DNA from: Acidimicrobiales bacterium
Lineage (GTDB): Bacteria; Actinomycetota; Acidimicrobiia; Acidimicrobiales; SZUA-35
Assembly (NCBI GenBank): GCA_024641625.1
Contig: JAHECQ010000016.1
Location: 2,099 to 20,166, forward strand
Length of the DNA stretch: 18,068 nucleotides
Direction of reading: 5' to 3'
Translations under genes and position numbers: made by a program
Shown here: positions 1 to 8,300 of the stretch, piece after piece
Layout: each line of letters starts with the position of its first letter
Position numbering within the stretch: the first letter of the stretch is position 1
Notes under the pieces: generated by a model
The model's input: only the letters and a program-made list of their open reading frames with translations
Database searches by the model: none
What the model was told of the DNA's origin: nothing

Positions 1-832
1 CCTCGGGCGTGGCGGCCGCCAACGCGGCATCGGGATCGCGATTGTTCAGCTGCCGGGTGATGCGGGTGAGTCGTGTCCCGATCGTGAACACCTCGACCCG
101 GCCGCGAGCAACCACCGCAGCGTGGACGAAGCGGATGAGTGCTCGGGCATAACTCTCCATCGAGCCCGAAACGTCCAGAATCATGATGAGGCGACGGGGT
201 CGGGAGGCAGCCTCGCTGTACGCCCACCGAAGCGGTTCTCCCTGGTGACGCAGGGCCCAGCGAACCGTCCGCCCGAGATCGGGCCGGGCGCCGCGACGCT
301 TGGCCGCCACCTGGCGACGGCTGAGGCGTCGGAAGGTGGTGAAGCGCAACTGCCCCATCATCCTCGTCAACTCCATCAGTTCGTCGTCGCTGCACTCCGA
401 GAAGTCCTTGCTGGTGAGGATCTCGACCCGACTGAACCGAACGGCTTCGATGTCCTCAGCCGACTCGTCGTCGTCTCCCTCGTCGTCATCGACCCCTTGA
501 TCATCGTCATCGGCATCGAGGACCAGCGTGGTTGCCGGCGGCGCCGACTCCGTTCGCATCAGCTCGAGGGGTCGTCGCTCCCAGAAGGACCGAAAGGCAT
601 GGTCGAAGAGCGGAATGTCCTCGGGATGATGCAGCAGCGTCGCCCGCCCGGCCCAATACACCGAGTCGCGGTCGTCCACGCCCACTGCGCCGAGGGCCAG
701 GGCGAAGCTGATCGTCGAACTGGCGGGAACTTTCATGCCCAGACGCCGCAGCACCCGCACGAAAGCCACCGCGAGCCGTTCGCCGGTGTCGGGTACGTCG
801 CCTTCGGCGATCATCGCAGCTACAGGACTCAC
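1..832 (-). CDS. coxE: CoxE-like VWA domain protein (partial, C-terminus beyond window edge)
   Basis: I translated the minus strand by hand; the reading frame stays open to the window edge, giving about 277 residues. Family knowledge: CoxE-type von Willebrand factor A proteins act with the CoxD ATPase in maturing the active site of aerobic CO dehydrogenase-type molybdenum enzymes. Seen: an N-terminal helical part with SVYWAGRATLLHHPEDIP, a very acidic stretch around residues 105-127, a basic region, then the VWA start RRLIMILDVSGSMESYARAL, whose DVSGSM is an intact MIDAS metal-binding motif (about residues 220-225). Start choice: a GTG at 832, 7 bp after the stop of the upstream ATPase gene, is in frame. 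An ATG at 814 is the alternative, and neither has a clear ribosome binding site. The tight spacing supports co-transcription with coxD. Only the N-terminal two thirds or so of the protein is visible. Confidence 0.85.
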   Translation of the reverse strand, partial: MSPVAAMIAEGDVPDTGERLAVAFVRVLRRLGMKVPASSTISFALALGAVGVDDRDSVYWAGRATLLHHPEDIPLFDHAFRSFWERRPLELMRTESAPPATTLVLDADDDDQGVDDDEGDDDESAEDIEAVRFSRVEILTSKDFSECSDDELMELTRMMGQLRFTTFRRLSRRQVAAKRRGARPDLGRTVRWALRHQGEPLRWAYSEAASRPRRLIMILDVSGSMESYARALIRFVHAAVVARGRVEVFTIGTRLTRITRQLNNRDPDAALAAATPE

Positions 833-839
833 CGGCGGG

Positions 840-1778
840 TCAGGACCCGGCGCGATTGGTCGCCATCGCAATCAGTTCCTCGACACCCCTCGCCATGACC
901 TTCTGCTGGTCCTCTCGGTACTTGAGCACGGTACCCAGCGTCTCGCCGACGGAAGCCTCGGTGAGTTTCGTCTGACCGAGCGCGCTGAGCGACAGGGCCC
1001 AGTCGATGGTCTCCGCAACCCCTGGCGGCTTGTAGAGGCCGTACTGGCGCAGCTGCTCGGTGGCGGCCGCCACCTGGCGGGCCAGCGGCTCACCCACTCC
1101 CGGTGCACGCATCTGCACGATCTTGACTTCGCGCTCGAAGCTCGGATGTTCGACCCAGTGATAGAGCGCTCGACGCTTCAGCGCGTCGTGGACATCACGA
1201 GTTCGGTTGGAGGTGAGAATCACCAACGGCGGATCGACAGCAGTGACGGTGCCGTACTCGGGAATGGTGACGGTGTAATCCGAAAGCGCCTCGAGTAGGA
1301 ATGCCTCGAATTCGTCGTCGGCCCGGTCGATCTCGTCGATGAGCAGCACAGGAGGGAGTTCGTCACCCGAATCCAGGGCTTCCAACAACGGGCGACGAAC
1401 CAGGAACCGCTCGCTGTACAGCTCGGACTCCAATCGATCCGCATCAGCGACGAGGCCGGCCGCCTCGGCCGTGCGCAGGTGCAGGAGCTGCCGGGCGTAG
1501 TCCCATTCGTACAGAGCCTGGCTGGCATCGATACCTTCGTAGCACTGAAGCCGAATGAACCGACTCCCCAGCCACCGACTGAGAACCTTGGCCACTTCGG
1601 TCTTTCCGACCCCGGCCTCACCCTCGAGAAACAGTGGACGACGAAGCGTCAGCGCGAGGAAGATCGATGTGGCCAGGCCGCGATCGGCCAGGTAACCGTG
1701 GGCGGCCAACGCCGCCTCCACGTCCTCGACCGTGCTGGCTCCACCCAATGGTGGCCGTGTCACAGAATTCGATGTCAC
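840..1778 (-). CDS. coxD: MoxR/CoxD-type AAA+ ATPase
   Basis: A 312-residue AAA+ ATPase of the MoxR family, CoxD-like by context. Seen: Walker A GEAGVGKT (residues 53-60), Walker B VLLIDEID (144-151), a sensor-1 type LTSN (188-191) and a downstream basic KRRALYHW segment typical of the arginine-finger/sensor region. Family knowledge: CoxD works as a chaperone-like ATPase with the VWA protein CoxE to build the Cu/S-containing Mo centre of CO dehydrogenase; MoxR-VWA pairs also mature other metalloenzymes. The start is a GTG at 1778, 21 bp after the coxL stop. It has no strong Shine-Dalgarno sequence, and a second in-frame GTG five codons later is possible. The coxE gene begins about 7 bp after the stop, so coxL-coxD-coxE look like one transcription unit. 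No missing catalytic residue was noticed. Confidence 0.9.
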   Translation of the reverse strand: MTSNSVTRPPLGGASTVEDVEAALAAHGYLADRGLATSIFLALTLRRPLFLEGEAGVGKTEVAKVLSRWLGSRFIRLQCYEGIDASQALYEWDYARQLLHLRTAEAAGLVADADRLESELYSERFLVRRPLLEALDSGDELPPVLLIDEIDRADDEFEAFLLEALSDYTVTIPEYGTVTAVDPPLVILTSNRTRDVHDALKRRALYHWVEHPSFEREVKIVQMRAPGVGEPLARQVAAATEQLRQYGLYKPPGVAETIDWALSLSALGQTKLTEASVGETLGTVLKYREDQQKVMARGVEELIAMATNRAGS

Positions 1779-1799
1779 GGCAACCGAGGGTACCGGCCA

Positions 1800-4154
1800 T
1801 CAGCCGGCGTGAATGGCCTCCCAGACACGCTGTGGGGTGGCCGGCATCTCGATGTCCCTCACCCCATGGGGACTCAGGGCGTCGCAGACTGCATTGATGA
1901 CCGCTGCGGCCGAACCAATCGTGCCGGCCTCGCCGACGCCCTTGACTCCCAGCGGATTGCTGGTGCTCGGCGTCACGGTGAACCCCGTCTTGATACTCGG
2001 AACTTCGGTCGGAGACGGCACGAGGTAGTCGAGCATCGAGGGGTTCCTGCAATTGCCCGCGTCGTCGTAGCTGGCCACCTCCCACAGTGCCTGCGCGATC
2101 CCCTGCACGATGCCACCATGAATCTGGCCCTCCACGATGAGCGGGTTGATCTGATTCCCGCAATCGTCGACGGCGATGTAGTCGATGAGCTCGACGAAGC
2201 CGGTCTCCTCGTCGACTTCCACCACCGCAACGTGGGTGCCGAAGGGAAAGGCGAAGTTCGGTGGATCGAAGCTGACCTGCTCTTGGAGGTTCGGCTCCAT
2301 CCCGTCGGGGAGGTTGTGGGCGGTGAAGGCGCCGAACGCGACGCCCTGGATGGGCACCGTCTTGTCCGGTGAACCCTTCACGGTGAAGGACCCGTCGATG
2401 AAATCGAGATCGTCGGGGTTGGCTTCGAGCTGGTGGGCAGCGATGAGGCGCGCCTTGTCGACCACCTTGTCGCAGGCCATCGCGATGGCGACGCCGCCGA
2501 CCGACAGCGACCGAGACCCGTAGGTGTCGAGTCCGAGCGGGCTGATGGCAGTGTCGGAATGCAGCACGGTGACATCGGCGGGATCGATGCCCAGCTTGTC
2601 CGCAACGATCTGCGACCAGGTCGTCTCATGACCCTGCCCGTGGGGCGTCGAGCCGCTGACGACCTCGACCTTGCCGGTCGGGAGGAACCGGACCACCGCA
2701 TGCTCCCAACCGCCGGCACCGTAATTCAAGCCCCCGAGGGCGCGACTCGGTGCCAGCCCGCAGATTTCGACGTAGGTGCACAGACCGATGCCGAGCTGCT
2801 TGGTTTCGCCGGCATCCCGACGCCGACGCTGCTCGGCCCGCAGACCTTCGTAGTCCGACATGACAAGCGCGGCGTCGAGATTGGGCGCATAGTTCCCCGA
2901 GTCGAACACCAGGGTCGACGCCACGGTCAGGTTCTCGAACTTCCCACCACCGGCGAGGTAGTTGCGACGACGGATCTCGTCGGGGCCGATGCCCACCTCG
3001 TGGGCGAGGAGATCCATCGCCCGTTCGATTGCGTAGCTTGCCTCGGGCCGACCGGCACCGCGATAGGCATCGGTGGGGGTGAGGTTGGTGAACCAACCAT
3101 CGCAGGTGAAGCCGAATGCGGGGATGTCATAGACCCCGGTGTACAGGAAGCTGCCGAGGAGGGGGACACCGGGGGTGATCAGCATCATGTATGCGCCCAT
3201 GTCGGCGTCGAGGTGGACCCGACAACCGAGGAGCTTTCCGTTGGCGTCGGCGGCCAACTCGATCTTCTGATGCTGTCCGCGGCCCTGGTGGGTGGAGAAG
3301 GCGGCCTCGGAGCGGCCCTCGGTCCACCGAACGGGCAGGCCGAGGCGGACTGCGAGCGTCACCGCCAGGATCTCGTCTGCGTTGATGTTGAGCTTGGCGC
3401 CGAACCCGCCGCCCACCGATGGAGCCACTACTCGAACACGATGCTCGGGCAGTCCGGTCACTGCAGCGATCATCACCTTCAGAATGTGCGGAACCTGGGT
3501 GGCGCTGTAGAGGGTGACGTCGCCGCCGTGGGGTGAGGGCACCGCAAGCACGCCACGAGGCTCCATGGCCATCGGGATCAAGCGCTGTTGCACGAAGTTC
3601 GCCGTCACCGTATGGGGGGCACCGGCGAACGCCGCCTCGAGCGCGTCGGGATCGGGGACGAGCGGCCAGTGATACGCCTTGTTGGTCGAAAGGTCGCTGT
3701 GTGCGCAATGCTCGTCGGCAACCGCGTCACCGATCGAAGCGACCACGGGCAGCGGTTCGTAGGTGACCTCGACCAACTCAGCGGCGTCGGCGGCGCCGTA
3801 ACGGCTATCAGCCAGGACCACGGCAACGATCTCGCCAACGTAGTGGACCTCGTCGACCGCAGCAGGAAAATGTGGCGGATTCACCATGTCGGGTGTGACC
3901 GGCCAGGCGCAGGGCAACGGCCCACCCCACAGTCCCATCTCCTGCAGCATGGGTCCGGTGTACACCGAGTGCACCCCGGGGGCCTCCAGGGCAGCCGAGG
4001 TGTCCACCGCAACGATGCGGGCATGAGCCATCGTGCTGCGCACCATTCCCATCCAAAGCTGCCCGGCAGCGTTGATGTCGTCCACGTACTTGCCTTCGCC
4101 GGTGAGGAGTTTGGGGTCCTCTTTGCGAAGCATGCGGGTTCCGACTGCGGTCAT
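1800..4154 (-). CDS. coxL: Form II CO dehydrogenase-type molybdenum hydroxylase, large subunit
   Basis: A 784-residue catalytic subunit of the xanthine oxidase/aerobic CO dehydrogenase family, expected to bind molybdopterin-cytosine dinucleotide. Seen: the N-terminal a/b hammerhead (about 15-130), a molybdopterin motif GGGFGAK (248-254), the active-site loop AYRGAGR (363-369), HGQGHETTW (505-513) and the catalytic glutamate in GVGEAGTIG (E742). AYRGAGR is the form II signature; genuine CO-oxidising form I enzymes carry AYxCSFR, whose cysteine holds the copper. The substrate is therefore unknown and CO is not established. Start: the reading frame extends to a TTG at 4205, but the ATG at 4154 has GGAGG five bases upstream and begins MTAVGTRMLRKEDPKLLTG, the usual family start. 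The FeS (CoxS) and FAD (CoxM) partner subunits are not adjacent; the neighbours are a MetE-like gene upstream and coxD/coxE downstream. Confidence 0.92.
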   Translation of the reverse strand: MTAVGTRMLRKEDPKLLTGEGKYVDDINAAGQLWMGMVRSTMAHARIVAVDTSAALEAPGVHSVYTGPMLQEMGLWGGPLPCAWPVTPDMVNPPHFPAAVDEVHYVGEIVAVVLADSRYGAADAAELVEVTYEPLPVVASIGDAVADEHCAHSDLSTNKAYHWPLVPDPDALEAAFAGAPHTVTANFVQQRLIPMAMEPRGVLAVPSPHGGDVTLYSATQVPHILKVMIAAVTGLPEHRVRVVAPSVGGGFGAKLNINADEILAVTLAVRLGLPVRWTEGRSEAAFSTHQGRGQHQKIELAADANGKLLGCRVHLDADMGAYMMLITPGVPLLGSFLYTGVYDIPAFGFTCDGWFTNLTPTDAYRGAGRPEASYAIERAMDLLAHEVGIGPDEIRRRNYLAGGGKFENLTVASTLVFDSGNYAPNLDAALVMSDYEGLRAEQRRRRDAGETKQLGIGLCTYVEICGLAPSRALGGLNYGAGGWEHAVVRFLPTGKVEVVSGSTPHGQGHETTWSQIVADKLGIDPADVTVLHSDTAISPLGLDTYGSRSLSVGGVAIAMACDKVVDKARLIAAHQLEANPDDLDFIDGSFTVKGSPDKTVPIQGVAFGAFTAHNLPDGMEPNLQEQVSFDPPNFAFPFGTHVAVVEVDEETGFVELIDYIAVDDCGNQINPLIVEGQIHGGIVQGIAQALWEVASYDDAGNCRNPSMLDYLVPSPTEVPSIKTGFTVTPSTSNPLGVKGVGEAGTIGSAAAVINAVCDALSPHGVRDIEMPATPQRVWEAIHAG

Positions 4155-4159
4155 GGCGG

Positions 4160-4164
4160 CCTCC
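4160..4164 (-). promoter_or_regulatory. Ribosome binding site of coxL (decides the start)
   Basis: GGAGG on the minus strand, five bases before the ATG at 4154. It favours this ATG over the TTG 51 bases upstream. Just upstream lies a GATCGATCGATC run with no evident role. Confidence 0.75.
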
Positions 4165-4213
4165 GTGATGGTGACGATCGATCGATCACTCGGAGTCTGA
4201 CACAAAATTCGAT

Positions 4214-4240
4214 CCGGCTCCCGATCGAGCAGGAGCCCGG
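4214..4240 (-). terminator. Possible weak terminator after the MetE-like gene
   Basis: The inverted repeat GGCTCC/GGAGCC is extended by a CCG/CGG pair with a one-base bulge. It starts right after the MetE-like stop codon and is followed on the minus strand, a few bases later, by TTTT. The stem is short and the T-run is displaced, so it may be only an attenuator between the methyltransferase and coxL. Confidence 0.4.
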
Positions 4241-4241
4241 T

Positions 4242-5264
4242 TCAGGTCAGTTCGGCCCGCACGATCGCCGCCCCGGCCACCATGGCTTCGAGTTTGGCCC
4301 GTGCCACCGACCGCGGGAGGAACTTCATGCCGCAGTCGGGCGACACGGCGAGCGCTGTCGGGACGACGTATTCCAGCGCACCACGGATCCGGTCGGCCAC
4401 CCGTTCGGGCGTCTCGACCTCGTGCGTGCTCAGATCCAGCACGCCGAGCACCACGCCGCGAGGAAGAAGGTCGGCCAACACCTCAGGGGCGAGCCCGGGC
4501 TGGGAGGTTTCGATGGAGATGAAGTCGGCAGGCACCTCGGAGAGCTCGGCCAGGAACGGATACCCGGCCGACTTGTCGCTGACGTAGACGGCGTAGCCAT
4601 AGCAGGTGTGCACCACCGTGGTCGCGGTGATGCCGGCGAGGGCAGCCGACATCACCTCGACGCCGAATTGTCTTGCCGCCTCGACGTTGGCCTGGAGGTA
4701 CGGCTCGTCGATCTGGAGGACATCGATGCCGACGGCCTGGAGATCGAGGAGTTCGGCCCTCACTGCGTCGGCATAGGCCATTGCCAGCGCTCGCTGATCA
4801 CGGTAGTACTCGTTCTGTGCCAGCTGACTCAAGGTGAATGGACCCGGAACGGTGACCTTGGTTGTCCGGTCGGTATGCGCCCGGAGGAAGCGCGCCGCAC
4901 CGAGCTCGACCGGCGCCGATCGCTCGATCGGTCCGTTGACCAGTGGGACGTCGCTGTGGCGGCCGACACGATTCACGCCCGTGCCGATGCGTTCCTGATC
5001 GACCCCGCCGAGCGCGGTGGCGAAGTGATTGAAGTAGGACTCGCGGCCGATCTCGCCGTCGGTGATCACGTCGACGCCCGCTGCTTCCTGGTCGGCGATG
5101 GCAGACAGTGTTGCGGCCTCGATGGCTTCGGCCCGATGCTCGGGAGCGACCCGCCACACCTCGGACGCTCGCACTCTGGGAACACCCTTGCGAATCAGCA
5201 CCTCGTGATCAACCAGCCACGCCGGCTGGGGGTAGCTGCCGACAACGGTCGTCATGATGGGCAT
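4242..5264 (-). CDS. MetE-like cobalamin-independent methyltransferase (catalytic domain only)
   Basis: About 340 residues corresponding to the C-terminal catalytic TIM-barrel of MetE, without its N-terminal half. Seen (numbering from an upstream GTG at 5279): TTVVGSYPQPAWL (10-22), DGEIGRESYFNHF (74-86), QIDEPYL (189-195), and the full MetE zinc-ligand set H224 and C226 in HTCYGY, E257 in SIETSQ and C316 in SPDCGMK. Zinc activates a thiol substrate in this family. Known relatives include short core methionine synthases that do not use folate directly, and coenzyme M-dependent alkyltransferases, so homocysteine methylation is plausible but the methyl donor and acceptor are unknown. Start: the ATG at 5264 (MPIMTTVVGS) is preferred to the GTG at 5279; the ATG at 5255 is also possible, and none has a clear ribosome binding site. 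The gene follows the rpoC hairpin and precedes coxL by 87 bp. Confidence 0.82.
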   Translation of the reverse strand: MPIMTTVVGSYPQPAWLVDHEVLIRKGVPRVRASEVWRVAPEHRAEAIEAATLSAIADQEAAGVDVITDGEIGRESYFNHFATALGGVDQERIGTGVNRVGRHSDVPLVNGPIERSAPVELGAARFLRAHTDRTTKVTVPGPFTLSQLAQNEYYRDQRALAMAYADAVRAELLDLQAVGIDVLQIDEPYLQANVEAARQFGVEVMSAALAGITATTVVHTCYGYAVYVSDKSAGYPFLAELSEVPADFISIETSQPGLAPEVLADLLPRGVVLGVLDLSTHEVETPERVADRIRGALEYVVPTALAVSPDCGMKFLPRSVARAKLEAMVAGAAIVRAELT

Positions 5265-5290
5265 CTGCACGCAGACCACGTTAGATGCTG

Positions 5291-5307
5291 GCAGGCCTCA
5301 GGCCTGC
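5291..5307 (-). terminator. Second hairpin between rpoC and the MetE-like gene
   Basis: A perfect 7-bp inverted repeat GCAGGCC-tca-GGCCTGC lies just downstream of the larger rpoC hairpin. It has no T-run, so it could support termination, protect an mRNA 3' end, or be part of the leader of the methyltransferase gene. Confidence 0.4.
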
Positions 5308-5321
5308 GACGGGACGCGACA

Positions 5322-5361
5322 ACGGCGTGGGATCGGTGCTCGAGCAACGATCCCACGCCGT
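5322..5361 (-). terminator. Strong hairpin after rpoC (probable terminator)
   Basis: A perfect 14-bp stem, ACGGCGTGGGATCG pairing with CGATCCCACGCCGT, has a 12-base loop that itself contains the palindrome GCTCGAGC. It begins about 13 bases after the rpoC stop. The T-tract behind it is poor (TTGTCG), as is common in high-GC actinobacteria. It very probably ends the rpoBC transcript and separates it from the metabolic block. Confidence 0.75.
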
Positions 5362-5374
5362 GGTCACAGGTGAA

Positions 5375-8300
5375 TCAGCCGATTTCCTCGGTGACCGGGA
5401 CACGCTCCTGTGCCCCATCGGCGCCGATCGAAGCCAGCCACTGCGCGGGGTCTTGCTCCTCGCCATCGGAGGTGTAGAAGGACATTGGCTGATAGTCCGG
5501 AGCGGCAGTGCGCACGTCGCGATGACGAGCCAGGCCTGTCCCCGCCGGGATCAGCTTGCCGATGATGATGTTCTCCTTGAGACCGATCATGCTGTCCGAC
5601 TTGCCTTCGATGGCCGCCTCGGTGAGCACCCGAGTGGTCTCCTGGAACGATGCGGCCGACAACCACGACTCAGTGGCCAACGATGCCTTGGTGATACCCA
5701 TGATCTCGGGACGCCCCTGAGCGGGCGCCATTCCTTCTTGGGCCAGGCGCTTGTTGGTCTCGATGAACTGGTATTGATCGACCCGTTCCCCTGGGAGGAA
5801 GTCCGATTCGCCCGGTTCCTGAATGGCGAAACGCCGAGTCATCTGGCGAACGATGAGTTCGATGTGCTTGTCGTGAATCGACACGCCCTGGTCGCGGTAC
5901 ACCTTCTGGACCTCTTCGACGAGGTACTGCTGCGTTTCGCGAATGCCCCTGATCTCCAGCAGTTCCTTGGGGTCACGAGGCCCATCAACAATGGGATCAC
6001 CGGCTTGGATCTCCTGGCCATCGACCACTTCGAGACGCGACGCCGACGGCACGGTGTAGGTGTCCTCCTCACCGTCGTCGGTGACGACGGTGATGACTCG
6101 ACCCTTGCCCTCGTCGTCGGCAATGCGTACAACCCCGGACATACGGGCCAATGTGGCCTTCCCCTTCGGGGAGCGAGCCTCGAACAGTTCGACGACACGT
6201 GGAAGACCACCGGCAATGTCGGCGCCACCGGCGATACCACCGGTGTGGAACGTGCGCATGGTGAGCTGTGTCCCGGGTTCACCGATGGACTGCGCCGCGA
6301 TGACACCCACGGCCTCACCGACCTCGATGGCCTTACCGGTGGCCAACGACAATCCATAGCTGGCGCCCGAGATGCCAACAGGCGAGTCGTCGGTCAGCGG
6401 GGACAGCACCCGAACCGAGGTGACCTTGGGGTCGTCGCGCAGTGCGATCATTTCCGGCTCGGTGACGATCGTGCCCTTCGGCAACACCGAGCCGTCCGAC
6501 AACTCGATGTCGTCAGCGAGGGTGCGGCTGAACAGCCGGGTCTCCAGGTAGGTGCGCACCATCCGGGCGTCGGGTGATCCCGCGCTGGCTGCTTCGCCGC
6601 TGTCCTTGTGGTAGTAGCCATCGGGCTTGATGTCATCCAGGATGAGACCTCGAACCGGTCGACCTTCGCTGAAGGGGTCGCGGTCATTGATGATCACTTC
6701 CTGCGCCACGTCGACCAGGCGACGGGTCAGATACCCCGAGTCGGCGGTGCGCAGTGCGGTGTCGACCAGTCCCTTGCGGGCGCCAGGTGTGGCGATGAAG
6801 TACTCCAGCATGGAGAGACCTTCACGGAAGTTCGACTTGATCGGCAACGGGATCATGTCGCCTCGAGGGTTGGCGACCAACCCGCGCATGCCGGCGATCT
6901 GGCGAACCTGCATCATGTTGCCGCGGGCACCGGAGCCGACCATCATGTCGATCGGGTTGAACCGCACCGAACGGAGGCTTTCCTCCATGGCGGCGCGGAC
7001 TTCGTCGGTGGCCGTCGTCCAGATCTCGACTTCCTTCTGTCGACGCTCACCGTCGGTGATGATGCCCCGACGGAACTGGCTCTCGATCTTGTCGGCTTCG
7101 ATCTCGTGCAGATCGAGGATCGCCTTCTTCTCGATCGGCGTTTTCACGTCGTTGATCGAGACCGTGAGCCCCGAACGAGCCGCGAAGTGGAAGGTGAGGG
7201 TCTTGATGCGATCGAGACTGGCGCCGACCTCGGCCTTGGAGTAGTTCGAGGCGAGATCATCGACGATGGTGCCGATGTCGCGCTTCTTGACCACATGGTT
7301 GACGAAGGGGAACCTCTCCGGCAACGCCTGGTTGAGGAAGACCCGTCCGGCAGTGGTCTTGGCGTACACCGCGGCCTTGCCGTTGGCCGGCTCGAGCAGC
7401 AGGTCCGGTGTGCGGAAGTAGATCGGCTGATGCAGCCTCAAGTCGCCGGCGTCATACGCAGCCGCCACCTCGTCGGGACGACGGAACGTACGAATGCGGG
7501 CGTCGGGATCCTCGTCGATCATCTCGGTGAGGTAGAAGGCACCGATGACCATGTCCTGGGAGGGCGTGACGAGCGGCCGACCGTGGGCTGGTGAGAGTAC
7601 GTTGTTGGCCGACAGCATGAGGACGCGAGCTTCGGCTTGCGCCTCGGCCGACAGCGGAAGGTGAACCGCCATCTGGTCACCGTCGAAGTCCGCATTGAAC
7701 GCGGTGCAGACCAGCGGATGGATCTGGATGGCCTTGCCCTCGACCAGAACCGGTTCGAAGGCCTGGATGCCGAGGCGGTGCAGCGTCGGAGCACGGTTGA
7801 GCAACACCGGGTGTTCCTGGATGACCTCCTCGAGGACCTCCCACACCTGGGGGCGCCGGCGTTCGACCATGCGCTTGGCCGACTTGATGTTCTGCGCCAG
7901 CTCCTGATCGACCAACCGCTTCATGACGAACGGCTTGAACAGCTCGAGAGCCATGATCTTGGGCAGACCGCACTGATGGAACTTGAGCGTCGGTCCCACG
8001 ACGATGACCGAACGGCCCGAGTAGTCGACGCGCTTGCCGAGCAGGTTCTGACGGAACCGGCCCTGCTTGCCCTTGAGCATGTCGGAGAGCGACTTGAGTG
8101 GCCGGTTTCCCGGACCGGTGACCGGACGACCGCGACGGCCATTGTCGAACAGTGCATCAACCGCTTCTTGCAGCATGCGCTTCTCGTTGTTGACGATGAT
8201 CTCCGGCGCACCGAGATCCAGCAGACGCTTCAGTCGATTGTTGCGATTGATGACTCGACGGTAGAGGTCGTTGAGGTCCGAGGTGGCGAAACGGCCACCA

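Noticed and set aside
122..898. A plus-strand open frame of 258 codons opposite coxE
   Set aside because: The minus-strand frame gives a clear VWA protein with a MIDAS motif, so the plus-strand frame is not a gene.
1800..4154. Calling this gene a genuine form I CO dehydrogenase
   Set aside because: The active-site loop is AYRGAGR, not AYxCSFR, so CO oxidation cannot be claimed from sequence.
4155..4205. N-terminal extension of coxL from a TTG start
   Set aside because: The extension MCQTPSDRSIVTITEAA has no family similarity and a perfect GGAGG precedes the ATG at 4154.
3588..5477. A plus-strand open frame of 629 codons across coxL, the MetE-like gene and the rpoC end
   Set aside because: It runs antisense to three recognised genes and through the rpoC hairpin; no domain is recognisable and composition is that of an antisense shadow.
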